This document shows, one piece after another, positions 24,641-33,635 of a DNA stretch of 64,000 nt; position 1 is the first letter of the stretch, and each line of letters opens with the position of its first letter. The translations under genes were made by a program, and so were the position numbers. Under the pieces are notes generated by a model. It searched no databases, was not told the DNA's origin, and saw only the letters and a program-made list of their open reading frames with translations. Source of the DNA: JBHOQS01 sp042408875 (lineage in GTDB: Bacteria > Chloroflexota > UBA11872 > JBHOQS01); contig JBHOQS010000007.1 in assembly GCA_042408875.1 (NCBI GenBank), positions 170,415 through 234,414 on the forward strand. Reading direction: 5' to 3'.

Positions 24641-26656
24641 TCAGCGCCTGGTGGTGAAGTACTGCGGTGGATTGGTCGGGCCCGGATTGGGATACAGCCA
24701 GGCGCCGGGCATGACCTTCGGCACGTTGTGGAAATCGTTGCGCACGATCCCGTAGCCCCTGATCGGCCGCGAGATACCGATCACCCAGAACTGGTCAGCC
24801 GCGATGTCCAGGATCTGCTTCATGAGCTGGATCTGCTTCGCCTCGTCAGCCGTGGCAGAGAGCTCCTGGTACAGCTCCATCTGGCGCTTGGCCGGCTCGA
24901 TCGGCTCCTCGCCGCGCGTACCGCCGCTCTGGAACCACTGCGCCCACGCCGTGGCGAAGATCGACTCGTTGCTGAAGGGGAAGAACCAGCGCGGGTCAAG
25001 CAGCCCATCCATTAGTCCGCCGTCGCCGCCCCAGATGCCGGCGTCGTGCTCGTTGGCCTCCTTGCGGGTGTAGAAGATCGAGCGATCCTCGACCTTGGGG
25101 TCCATATCAATGCCCACGGCGGCCCAGTACTTCTTCACCAGCTCGAGCAGGTCCACCCAGGGGCCAAATACCCCGCCGGCTACCTCGAAGGCGATGTAGA
25201 TGGGCTTGCCATCAGGACGCAGGCGCATGCCGCGGCTGTCTTTCCGCGTCAGGCCCATCTCATCCAGCAGCCGGTTGGCCAGCTGCGGGTTATACTCCAG
25301 GTACTGCTTCTCCAGACGCTCATGATACCATGGCGACTCTTTGAGCGGTGCGACCTGGGCCGGCTCGCCCTGGCCGACGAACAGGAGATCGATGGCCTCC
25401 TTGCGGTTGATGGCATGGGAAAGGGCCATGCGGAAGCGCTTGTCCTGGAAGATCTGCCGCAGCACCGGATCCTTGTGCGCTAGGTTCAGCGCGATCACCG
25501 CCGTGTTCATGCTGCTGGGGATGGTCTCGAAGAAGCGATAGTTCCCCTTCTGCTGGTTGTCGAAGAACACCGACTTGTTGCGGTCCTGAGCGATATGGCG
25601 GTCCTGCATGTCGATCTCGCCGTTGAGCGCCTTCAGCACCATCGTCTCGACGCTCTCATGCAGGTCGTAGACCACCCCATCCAGGTACGGGAGCTGGTTG
25701 CCGTCGGGATCGACCTTCCAGTAGTAGGGGTTGCGCTCGAAGGTAAGCCGTGTGCCCTCGCCAAGCGCCTTGGTTGCTTTCCAGGCAAAGATGACTGGTA
25801 GCTCCGGGTTGAACCAGGGATCAGCCATAATGGCGAAGAATGTCTGATAGTCACCCTGGAGGCCACGGCGCTTCATCTCTTCTTCCACCAGGGCACGGCG
25901 CTTCTCCACCTCCGCCGCCACCCCCTCGCCTGCATACTTCTTGTGCCAGCGCTTGAGATAGTGGGCCGGCGCAAAGGTCCAGCTCCCGGTGGGCGTGGCC
26001 AGGTTCTGCAGGAACAGCCCGTTGGGCGCCGCAAACTGGAACTTCACCGTGTACTCGTCCACCTTCACCACCTTGCCCCGCTTGCCTCCTGCAGTCAGCC
26101 AGCGGGGGAACACCGGGGTGAGTTCCTCGTTCGAGACGATATCGTCAAACCAGAAGACGATATCATCGGCGGTGAAGGGCTGGCCATCCGACCACTTCAT
26201 CCCCTCGCGCAGGAAGAAGGTGAACTCCGTGCCGTCGGGATTGGCCTCGAACTTCTTGGCCACGTTGGGGATGATCGACTTCCAATCGGGGTCCCAGCGC
26301 ACCAGGTTCTCGTAGCCTACTGTGCGCAAGAGCCAGGCGGTATCGGCACGGCCCAAGAGGGCCGTGCGCCACTGCCCGCCATACTGGCCGATGCGCTCCA
26401 CCGGCTTGAGCACCAGGGGCTCCTTGGGCAGGCGCTGCTCCACCGGGGGCAGCTTGCCGTCTTTGACCAAGGCGGCCAGCTGCGGTGCTTCTTTGTACCG
26501 GCCGGGCGCCGCGGGCGTACCTGGGGCCGTGCTCGGGGCCCCTGGGGCCCGGCTGGGCTGGGCTTCGGGGCGGCAGGCCACCGCCCACAGGGCGGCGGAG
26601 GCGGACAGCGCCACGGCCAGTGCCTCACGACGGCTCAGTCCTTGAACGTCGCTCAT
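24641..26656 (-). CDS. Family-5 solute-binding lipoprotein of the Opp operon
   Basis: This 671-residue extracellular solute-binding protein is of the SBP_bac_5 (peptide/nickel/oligosaccharide) type. It has a Tat-like SRREALAV segment and lipobox AVAC near residue 27. In the body, LREGMKWSDGQPFTADDIVF and LSHAINRKEAIDLLF are diagnostic family segments. At about 670 residues it is longer than classical DppA/OppA, like members that bind plant oligosaccharides. The ATG at 26656 has AAGGGA at good spacing. It heads the minus-strand operon SBP-B-C-D-F. A paralogue with the same signal-peptide style lies at 30485-32494. Confidence 0.93.
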   Translation of the reverse strand: MSDVQGLSRREALAVALSASAALWAVACRPEAQPSRAPGAPSTAPGTPAAPGRYKEAPQLAALVKDGKLPPVEQRLPKEPLVLKPVERIGQYGGQWRTALLGRADTAWLLRTVGYENLVRWDPDWKSIIPNVAKKFEANPDGTEFTFFLREGMKWSDGQPFTADDIVFWFDDIVSNEELTPVFPRWLTAGGKRGKVVKVDEYTVKFQFAAPNGLFLQNLATPTGSWTFAPAHYLKRWHKKYAGEGVAAEVEKRRALVEEEMKRRGLQGDYQTFFAIMADPWFNPELPVIFAWKATKALGEGTRLTFERNPYYWKVDPDGNQLPYLDGVVYDLHESVETMVLKALNGEIDMQDRHIAQDRNKSVFFDNQQKGNYRFFETIPSSMNTAVIALNLAHKDPVLRQIFQDKRFRMALSHAINRKEAIDLLFVGQGEPAQVAPLKESPWYHERLEKQYLEYNPQLANRLLDEMGLTRKDSRGMRLRPDGKPIYIAFEVAGGVFGPWVDLLELVKKYWAAVGIDMDPKVEDRSIFYTRKEANEHDAGIWGGDGGLMDGLLDPRWFFPFSNESIFATAWAQWFQSGGTRGEEPIEPAKRQMELYQELSATADEAKQIQLMKQILDIAADQFWVIGISRPIRGYGIVRNDFHNVPKVMPGAWLYPNPGPTNPPQYFTTRR

Positions 26657-27161
26657 CGGTGCCATCCCTTCTCGTTGATGCGCTTAGCTGCGCGATCCTA
26701 TATATCTGACTCCTACAGATTAGTCTACAACTTGCTGGAGAGATCGACCAGCAAGCCGCGCCTGCGCTGGTGTGTGCACCGGAGGGGAGCAGTGCCTCCG
26801 GCGCGACAGCATGACTCTGGCCTGGATCACCAGTGCTCGCCCTTCGCAACTTGGTGCGCCAAACGCCCTGTATTGTATCGTTCGGCTGCGCAGGCTCCCG
26901 GCCGCATTATACGAGATGCACCGAGCGCGTCAAGGTGAACGCGCTCGAGCTCGCGTATGAGCGCAGCGGTGACAAAGTCCGGTAGGGCAATGCTGCGTCG
27001 CGGTGCGCGACAATTACAAAGCAGGTGTGGCCTGGTACTGATGGGGCCCTGGGCGGGCGAACGCCACCCCGGCCAGCGTGATGCCGCCCCGGCCAGTGTG
27101 ATGCCGCCGCGGCAGGATGTCTGGCTGGCTATCCAGCGTGCAGTGGTGGGAATTCCACGCA
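26657..27161. other. Gene-free gap between divergent genes
   Basis: I see no gene here. The gap holds the upstream region of the binding-protein operon, with AT-rich ATATATAGGAT words near 26700, and a CCGGAG/CCTCCGG hairpin near 26790. At its right end is a 20-bp tandem duplication. Confidence 0.5.
27067..27106. repeat. 20-bp tandem duplication
   Basis: CCCCGGCCAG(C/T)GTGATGCCG occurs twice head to tail at 27067 and 27087, followed by a partial third copy. It is GC-rich, unlike the AT islands. It lies just upstream of a small membrane-protein gene. Confidence 0.85.
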
Positions 27162-27401
27162 ATGCCGGCATACGTATATGCCGGCGGGGAGCATGAGAGT
27201 GAAGCTACTTTACTACCGGTTGAGCTTCTCTGGCGGCTGGCCACAACGATCCTCGGGCTGACTGGCCGGCTCGTAGCGATCGTGCTCGGCCTGCTGCTGA
27301 TGGTTGCAGGCGTGCTGCTGACCCTCACGGTAGTCGGGGCCGTTGTAGGCATCCCGCTCTTCGTGCTTGGCTTTGCCCTGGTGCTGCGAGGCATCTTCTA
27401 G
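27162..27401 (+). CDS. Small membrane protein (79 aa)
   Basis: This protein has a polar N-terminus of about 30 residues and a long hydrophobic hairpin. The first helix is LVAIVLGLLLMVAGVLL and the second TVVGAVVGIPLFVLGFALVL, followed by RGIF. The pattern of two glycine-rich helices with a short polar tail is common in Actinobacteria and Chloroflexota hypothetical proteins, but I cannot name a family. The start at 27162 lies next to a GTGGGAATTCCAC palindrome and lacks a clear ribosome site. It stands alone, divergent from the Opp operon. Confidence 0.6.
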   Translation: MPAYVYAGGEHESEATLLPVELLWRLATTILGLTGRLVAIVLGLLLMVAGVLLTLTVVGAVVGIPLFVLGFALVLRGIF

Positions 27402-27497
27402 CGCGCCAGCCAGACATGCTGTCGCACGGCTTTCCCTGGGCCCACGATGCTCCATCTGATGACTGGGTAGAAGCGAACGCATGACCGTACTCTGCGC

Positions 27498-30143
27498 TCA
27501 GGGCAGGCGAGCTTCCAGCAGATCCAGAGGCGCGGCTGCCCGTGCCAGCTCCTGGTCTCCGCGCGCCAGGTAGCGTGCGCTGACCGCGGCCGCGGCCGTC
27601 ACCCGCCCGCTGCCGTCGCGGCGCACGACTGCCAGCCAGCCGTCGGTGCGGTAGCCATGAAAGGCCAGCTCGCCTGCGCCCTGCCAGCGCAGGCAGATAG
27701 TGTCGCTCGCGCCGTCCCGGTGGCGGAGCTCAACCGCCAGCGCACCGACCGAGGCCGTTAGCTGACGTACTGTGATGCCGGCGCTCACTCCCGCAGCATA
27801 GGGTACCAGCGCCAGGGCCAGGCGAAGAGGCAGCGCTGCCCTGGTACGAAGAATAAGACACGGCGCCGGCAGGTTCTCTCCCTGGTCCGCCACCCAGCCC
27901 TGCACTGGCGGCTCGTGCCGGCCGCACACGATCTCCCACTCTAGCGGAACCTCTGGAGCCAGCGGGATGAGCTCCAGGTTGGGCTTGTTCTGGCGGTATG
28001 TGCGCGCCCGGCCTTCGGCGCGGTCGATCTGGAGCCGCATGGGAGTGAAATGGAAGAGCGACTCGACCAGGTGCGTCCCCGCGCCATCGAGCTCGTCGAA
28101 CATGAGCCAGTAGTCGGGCCGTACAAAAGCGATGGTGCGGCGGTGGACGAAGTGCCCGTCCAGACCGCGGTAGCCGCTGGCGTACTGCCCGCGGCCCACA
28201 TCCAAGACCTGGCCGGTGGCCCAGAAGATCTCGTTGCGCACGCTGCGGATGTGCTGGGCGCGCGTCTCTGCGCCGCGGCGGTTCTGCGGCCGCCCGTCGA
28301 GCATGATGGTATTGTGCGCGGCAGTATCTCGCTGGTGCGCCGTCCAGTCCTCCAGCATGTAGCTGGCGATGCCGGGGTCGCAGATGAAGAGCGTACCGTC
28401 GCTGTAGAGCTCAAAACCGAGCGCATCCTCATGCTGATGGCCGGCGCCGTAGGGGCCCGCGTCGAAGAAGAGCCAGCGGTCCTGCGGGGTCCAGCCCGAG
28501 CGCATGATCAGCTGGCCGGCGTCCACGAAGCCATGGGACGTCATCGCCGGCGGTGTGCCGGTGCGGCCTTCCGTGCCGAACCACTCCATCACCGGGTCGT
28601 TGAAGAGGCGCGCCCCGCGCCGAACGAAGTCGTGATGCCGCCCGCGGATACCGCCCGAATCGTTGTGTGAGGGGCAGGTACCGTCCGGGCGCGCCAGCTT
28701 CCAGATGTAGTCGAACATGCCGCGCAGGCGCTCGGCGTACACCGCAGGCAGGGCGATGCCGTTGAGCCGGGCCAGCTCGTAAGGTCCGGCGAAGCCCTGG
28801 CCAGACATACAGTGGTAGCCGGCCGAGAGCTCGTAGTGGGCGCCATCCGGGTAGACCTGGCGCTGGATCTCCTCGATCAGCCGCTGATAGCCTTCCTCCC
28901 GCCAGATAGGTGCACGGCGGAATTCCGGGAAGAGCACGCCGAGCGTGGCCACCACCTGCGACTCGACCACCAGCCAGTTATTGGCGCCCAGCGGCGAGTG
29001 CTCCAGCAGGTGCTCGGCGTGGTGGTAGAGCGATTTCAGCATCTCGAGGCGCGTGCTGTCGCGGAAGGACGGCGAGCCAAGCGTCCCGAAGAAGACATCC
29101 AGCCAGGCCCCGTAGATGCGCACGGCGGTGGAGAGCGTCTCCCACGCTGGGTCGCCGCCGCCGTTGTTCCCCACCGGATGCGGGTTCTGGCGCAGCCAAG
29201 TCGAGAGCAGGTAATCCAGCTCGGCAGCGTACTTCTCGTCCTTCGTAGCCAGATAGGCATGCACCAGATCGGCCAGGAAGCGATGCCGGTTAAAGGCATG
29301 CATCCATTCCAAGTAACCAATGGGATTGGCCCGCCAGTTGATCTCTGGGCCGAGTGGCTGGCCTAAAATCACATGCCGGCAGATCTGATCAGCGGCGGCA
29401 AGGTCCACCGGCCCCTCCGGCAGCCGTCCGTAGAAGTGCTTCGGCTCTGTGCGCTGCCGGAAGTAGTCGCAGAGACGGGCGCCGGCGGCCTGGAGATCGC
29501 CGGCCTGGACCGCGGCGCGCACCTGCTCCAGACCGGGCCGGTCGAGGTCCAGCTCGGCGAAGAGCCCGGCGTCGGTGAGGCGCTGGCCCTGCACCCGCCG
29601 CCGTTGTTGCAAGAGGATCGGACCGAGCAAGACATAGGACGGCGGGCCAGCCTCGGCGTACGGCGCGCGGGCCAGCGTGAGCGTCAGGGTCCCCACGCCG
29701 TGCCAGGCGTCGGGGATGCCGAAGATCAGAAAATTCTCGATCGGATACTCCAGTCGGCGCCAGCCGCCCCAGGCCCGCCGCGCCGCGGTGCCGATGGGGT
29801 ACCCGGTCCAGTAGCGATCGTTGCGCTCCAGCCCCTCGGTGCGAGTGCGCATGTCGATAGTGACATCGAGCCGCCCGCCCTCGCCTTCTGGCACATAGAT
29901 CGGGATGACCAGCTGGTCGAAGGCGCCCCAGTCGGGACGCACGCGCAGCTCAAGAGCCGGCCTGGTGTGCGGCTCCCAGCGCACGGCCGTCTCGCCCTGG
30001 GGCGTGCGCTCGGCAGCCGGTATGAGTTCGGTCTGCTGTGCTATCTCCTCAGCGCTGATCAGCACGTCTTCCGCAACGATCTCATCGAGACGAAGCAGCG
30101 CTGCGTCATGCGCGGGCGCAGCACCCGGCCGCTCAACTCCCAT
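27498..30143 (-). CDS. Heparinase II/III-family protein
   Basis: This 881-residue protein has an N-terminal beta-rich region (about 1-190). An (alpha/alpha) toroid follows, with EWMHAFNRHRFLADLVHAY, NNWLVVESQ and DGAHYELSAGYHCM. The C-terminal beta-sandwich is of heparinase II/III type, with GAGHQHEDALGFELYSDG and HNTIMLDG. The Asn, Tyr and His residues in NNW, ELSAGYH and GHQHED are candidate catalytic positions. The family cleaves acidic glycans such as heparan sulfate, alginate or related uronates. No signal peptide is seen, which suggests action on imported oligosaccharides. It lies downstream of a family-5 SBP on the same strand. Confidence 0.88.
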   Translation of the reverse strand: MGVERPGAAPAHDAALLRLDEIVAEDVLISAEEIAQQTELIPAAERTPQGETAVRWEPHTRPALELRVRPDWGAFDQLVIPIYVPEGEGGRLDVTIDMRTRTEGLERNDRYWTGYPIGTAARRAWGGWRRLEYPIENFLIFGIPDAWHGVGTLTLTLARAPYAEAGPPSYVLLGPILLQQRRRVQGQRLTDAGLFAELDLDRPGLEQVRAAVQAGDLQAAGARLCDYFRQRTEPKHFYGRLPEGPVDLAAADQICRHVILGQPLGPEINWRANPIGYLEWMHAFNRHRFLADLVHAYLATKDEKYAAELDYLLSTWLRQNPHPVGNNGGGDPAWETLSTAVRIYGAWLDVFFGTLGSPSFRDSTRLEMLKSLYHHAEHLLEHSPLGANNWLVVESQVVATLGVLFPEFRRAPIWREEGYQRLIEEIQRQVYPDGAHYELSAGYHCMSGQGFAGPYELARLNGIALPAVYAERLRGMFDYIWKLARPDGTCPSHNDSGGIRGRHHDFVRRGARLFNDPVMEWFGTEGRTGTPPAMTSHGFVDAGQLIMRSGWTPQDRWLFFDAGPYGAGHQHEDALGFELYSDGTLFICDPGIASYMLEDWTAHQRDTAAHNTIMLDGRPQNRRGAETRAQHIRSVRNEIFWATGQVLDVGRGQYASGYRGLDGHFVHRRTIAFVRPDYWLMFDELDGAGTHLVESLFHFTPMRLQIDRAEGRARTYRQNKPNLELIPLAPEVPLEWEIVCGRHEPPVQGWVADQGENLPAPCLILRTRAALPLRLALALVPYAAGVSAGITVRQLTASVGALAVELRHRDGASDTICLRWQGAGELAFHGYRTDGWLAVVRRDGSGRVTAAAAVSARYLARGDQELARAAAPLDLLEARLP

Positions 30144-30174
30144 CTCCGCATACGCTCCTTAACTAGCAAGATTA

Positions 30175-30226
30175 ATTAGTAAGTAAGATTAGTAAGTAAA
30201 ATTAGTTAGTAAGATTAAGTGGTACT
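30175..30226 (-). repeat. AT-rich 13-bp tandem array before the heparinase gene
   Basis: Units start at 30175, 30188, 30201 and 30214, with exact 13-base spacing: ATTAGTAAGTAAG, ATTAGTAAGTAAA, ATTAGTTAGTAAG and a degenerate fourth. CTGAGTAATGCGTAA and CTGAGCAGTGCGTAG then follow at period 15 (30225, 30240). The array abuts TTAAGGAG, the ribosome site on the minus strand. Confidence 0.9.
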
Positions 30227-30317
30227 GAGTAATGCGTAACTGAGCAGTGCGTAGTAGTATTGAGTAGTGGGGAAAGCAACCAGGAAAAGCTTCTCGGTGC
30301 AGAAGCAGGGATGTCCT

Positions 30318-30475
30318 CACTCCGGCCCCTCTCCCGCCGCGCGGAGAGGGGTCGCAACGTGGAGGGGCGAATGGTTCTTCGCCCCTCCACGCCATGCCCC
30401 AGACTGGCCCCTTGGAGGGGCAGGCCTTGCGCCTGCCCTGCGGCAGCCCCCGTAGGGGCCTGGAGTGAGGGTGCC
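30318..30475. repeat. REP-like cluster of three hairpins
   Basis: The segment opens with a CCTCACTCCGGCCCCTCTCC border. It contains a CCCCTCTC/GAGAGGGG stem, then a perfect 14-bp stem (30358-30371 with 30378-30391), then a GGGCAGGC/GCCTGCCC stem near 30420. It closes with GGAGTGAGGG, the complement of the opening border. It lies between the second family-5 SBP and the heparinase gene. Confidence 0.8.
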
Positions 30476-30484
30476 TCACCTAGC

Positions 30485-32494
30485 TCACCGGGCAATGAAG
30501 TACTGCTCCGGCATCGTGGCGCCGGGGTTCACGTACTCCTGCCCTGAGGAGAACATCTTCTTCGGCACGTTCTTGAAATTATTACGCACAATGCCATAGC
30601 CATCCACAGGTAGGCTGATGCCCATGATCCAGAATTCCTCGGCGGCAATGTCCAGGATCTGGCGCATCAGCTCTTTCTGCTTGCTCTCCTCCGGCGTGAT
30701 CATAATCTGCTCGTAGAGCTCTTGCTGGCGGCGGGCCGGTGGGGACGGCTCCTCGCCCTCCTTGCCGCCGGTCTCCCACCAGCGCGCCCAGGCGGGAGCG
30801 AAGCAGTTGAACGAGGCGTAGGCCAGGTACCAGTACGGACCGAGGATAGGATCGATCCCGCCGTCGCCGCTCCAGTTCGTCACGTCGTGCTCCCAGGCCT
30901 GCACGCGGGTCTGGCGCAGGGAGCGGTCCTCCGGCTTGATATCGATGTTCACGCTCACAGCGCGCCAGTACTTCTTAATCAGCTCAAGCGTGTCAATCCA
31001 GCTCTGGCTCGTGGCGACGACCTCGAACGTGAACGACAGGCGCTTGCCATCGGGACGGAGGCGGAACCCCTCGCGGTCTCGGTTGGCGAGCCCGATTTCG
31101 TCTAGGAGCTGGTTCGCCTTGGTCACATCGTACTCGAGGTACTGAGTGGCCAGCCGCTCGTGAAAGTGCGGCGACTCCGGACGCGGCGCCGCCTGCCATG
31201 GCCTGCCCTGTCCAAAGTAGAGCACATCGATGATCTCTTTGCGATTGATCGCGTGCGAGAGAGCGATGCGGAACTTCTTATTATGAATAATCTCCCGCAG
31301 CACCGGGTCTTTATGGTTGAAGTTGAACAGCACGATGAAGGTGTTCATGCTGTCCGGGATGGTGGTGAAGAAGTCGTATTGTCCCTTGTCCTTGTTTTCG
31401 ACGAAGACCGACTTGTTCTCGAGCGTGGCGATGTGCCGGTCCATCATGTCGATCTCGCCGTTGAGCGCTTTCAGCACGAGCGTCTCCGGCTTCTCCACCA
31501 CATCGTACACCACCTCGTCCAGGTACGGGAGCTGGTTGCCTTCGGGATCGACCTTCCAGTAGTAAGGATTGCGCCGGGCCACGACGCGGGTGCCCTGGCC
31601 GAGCGGCGTGGTCACTACCCATGGCAGGAGCGTGGGCACGTCGGCGTTGTACCAGAGCGCCTTGCCGCGCCCCTGCACTGAGCCGGCCCGCATCTGGAAG
31701 AGCGTGACCCAGTCAGGCAGGTTCTGCTCCTTGACCATGCGCTCGACGGCGTCCTTGTTGTACTTGATGTGGAACTGCTTGGCGTACTTCGCCTGCGGGA
31801 AGAACATACCGGCGCCGAGCATGCACAGGCGCTTGAGCAGCAGGCCATTGGGCTTCGTAAACTTCATTTTGAACGTGTACGTATTTATCTTCTCGATGCG
31901 GCCGGGCTGCCCGCCGGTGATAAACCAGCTCGGCTTCACCGGCGTGAGCTCCTGGTTCAGCAGGATATCCTCGTACCAGAACACGAAGTCATCGGCCGTG
32001 AACGGCTCACCATCGGACCACTTCATCCCCTCGCGCAGGTAAAACGTGAACTCCGTGCCGTCGGGCGAGACCTCGTACTTCTTGGCGATGTCGGGCACGA
32101 TCGTCTTCCACTCGGGGTCCCAGCGCACCAGTGATTCGTACCCGATGGTGCGGTCGAGCCAGGCCGTATCCGCCGCGCCAAGGATGCCGGTGCGCCAGCG
32201 GCCGCCGTACTGGCCGATGCGCTCGATCGGGGTGATGACCATGGGCTCCTTGGGCAAGCGCTCCTCCACCGGCGGCAACTTGCCCTGCTTCACGAGCTCG
32301 GCCAGCATCGGCGCTTCCTTGAACTTCGCCGGCATCGCGCCGGAAGGGGCCTGCCCTGACGGCGCGGCGCCGGGAGCTCCGCTTGGCCCGGCACCGAGGC
32401 GCGCCTCGGGCCGGCACGAGACGGCCCACAGCGTGGCCGCCGACAGCGCCAGCGTCACTGCCCTTCGCCTAGTGACCTCGCTCACGTTACGCAT
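30485..32494 (-). CDS. Family-5 solute-binding lipoprotein, paralogue
   Basis: This 669-residue SBP_bac_5 lipoprotein has a Tat-like TRRRAVTLALSA segment and lipobox AVSC. It is clearly paralogous to the protein at 24641-26656, sharing SRPEAR/CRPEA-type starts, LREGMKWSDGEPFTADDFVF and the ALSHAINRKE segment. GGGGTGGAG precedes the ATG. No permease gene is adjacent on its side, so it probably delivers a second ligand to the nearby Opp transporter. The heparinase-like gene is downstream on the same strand, suggesting that ligand is an acidic oligosaccharide. Confidence 0.92.
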   Translation of the reverse strand: MRNVSEVTRRRAVTLALSAATLWAVSCRPEARLGAGPSGAPGAAPSGQAPSGAMPAKFKEAPMLAELVKQGKLPPVEERLPKEPMVITPIERIGQYGGRWRTGILGAADTAWLDRTIGYESLVRWDPEWKTIVPDIAKKYEVSPDGTEFTFYLREGMKWSDGEPFTADDFVFWYEDILLNQELTPVKPSWFITGGQPGRIEKINTYTFKMKFTKPNGLLLKRLCMLGAGMFFPQAKYAKQFHIKYNKDAVERMVKEQNLPDWVTLFQMRAGSVQGRGKALWYNADVPTLLPWVVTTPLGQGTRVVARRNPYYWKVDPEGNQLPYLDEVVYDVVEKPETLVLKALNGEIDMMDRHIATLENKSVFVENKDKGQYDFFTTIPDSMNTFIVLFNFNHKDPVLREIIHNKKFRIALSHAINRKEIIDVLYFGQGRPWQAAPRPESPHFHERLATQYLEYDVTKANQLLDEIGLANRDREGFRLRPDGKRLSFTFEVVATSQSWIDTLELIKKYWRAVSVNIDIKPEDRSLRQTRVQAWEHDVTNWSGDGGIDPILGPYWYLAYASFNCFAPAWARWWETGGKEGEEPSPPARRQQELYEQIMITPEESKQKELMRQILDIAAEEFWIMGISLPVDGYGIVRNNFKNVPKKMFSSGQEYVNPGATMPEQYFIAR

Positions 32495-32824
32495 GCTGCT
32501 CCACCCCTTTCTGGACGGCAGTACCGCAGAGCACTAGCTCCCTATCCTCTCTTGCCCCTGCGGTGATCCTCTCTAGCGCGGCGACCCGGCGACGTCCTGC
32601 GCTGTCCGCGCTGATTCGTGGGCGCTCGCATTATACGACAACCGGCTGATACGTCGCACAGGGCAGGGGTGTGTGCTCTGCCTCTGGCAAACAGCCGGGC
32701 TGCTCTTCGTTGCGGCCTGTGCTACACTCGCCGGTGCGCCGGGCGTTGCGCCCTGGAGGGTAGACCCAGCGCAAGTCGGGACCAGAACAAGGCCAAGACA
32801 CGAGCAGGAGGACGAGCTACAGCG
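32495..32824. other. Gene-free divergent gap
   Basis: I see no gene. The gap holds the upstream regions of the SBP gene (minus) and the first RraA-like gene (plus). AGGAGGACGAG near 32806 is the probable ribosome site of the latter. Confidence 0.5.
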
Positions 32825-33514
32825 ATGAACGTCGAGAACGTAAAGAAGCTGGTGGAGTTCGACACGCCGACGGTAGCGAACGGCCTGGAGTTGCTCGGCG
32901 TGCGTGATCCGACGGTTGGCTACACCGGCCCGGACATCCGGGCCCTAATGCCGGAGCTGGGCCCGCGGGTGGGTGTGGCCGTCACGGCGCGCATGGACAC
33001 CACGACGGCCGGCACGGATCGTCCCCCGAGCCTGTTCCACGACTGGCTCCGGCTGATGCAGCAGGCGGCACAGCTCGACGGCACCGGCACCATGCCAGTC
33101 TTTGCCGTCATCGAGTCGGTGGGACCGCGGCCGCGCTACACGGTCACCATCGGCGACGGGATGGGCACGCAGATGGTGCTGGCCGGCGCCGTGGGCTTCC
33201 TGACCAACGGCTCTGTGCGGGACATCGAGGGGCTGCGGCAGATCCCGTTGCCCTGCTGGGCCGTGGGCCTTTCCCCGATGCACGGACGCATCCGCTGGCT
33301 GGAACTAAACTGCCCGGTGGTGATCGACGGCATGACTGTGCGCCCGGGCGACATCATCCATGCGGACGTGAACGGGGCGCTGGTGATCCCGGCCGAGGTC
33401 GCCGATCAAGTCTACGACAAAGCTCGCGAGGTACGCGAGCGCGAGCAAGCCATGTTCGCGCGGCTGCGCGAGCCGGGCATGACGCTGGAGAAATGGCTGG
33501 CCGCACGGCGCTAG
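32825..33514 (+). CDS. RraA/HMG-aldolase-like protein 1
   Basis: This 229-residue protein belongs to the RraA-like family, which includes 4-hydroxy-4-methyl-2-oxoglutarate aldolase. The core motif reads GAVGFLTNGSVRD, keeping the substrate Arg and metal-binding Asp of the usual G..DG..RD pattern but with Asn in place of the first Asp. GLSPMHG and VRPGDIIHADVNGALVIP are also typical. Such enzymes cleave or decarboxylate 2-oxo acids in aromatic or sugar-acid breakdown. I chose the ATG at 32825, after AGGAGG; the frame to 32618 is not conserved in character. It forms a tandem pair with the next gene. Confidence 0.85.
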   Translation: MNVENVKKLVEFDTPTVANGLELLGVRDPTVGYTGPDIRALMPELGPRVGVAVTARMDTTTAGTDRPPSLFHDWLRLMQQAAQLDGTGTMPVFAVIESVGPRPRYTVTIGDGMGTQMVLAGAVGFLTNGSVRDIEGLRQIPLPCWAVGLSPMHGRIRWLELNCPVVIDGMTVRPGDIIHADVNGALVIPAEVADQVYDKAREVREREQAMFARLREPGMTLEKWLAARR

Positions 33515-33635
33515 GATGCCGGCCGTACGGCGCGTGTGCTTGCACTCCGGTGCAAAGGCGGCTATCCTGCCGGCGGGCCCGACTAGCCTGCCGCTGCGGC
33601 GGGCCCGCCATCATCGACAGGAGCGAGATCGGTTT

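Noticed and set aside
25943..26938. A 331-codon plus-strand open frame over the binding-protein gene
   Set aside because: It is antisense to a clear SBP gene with a signal peptide and family motifs.
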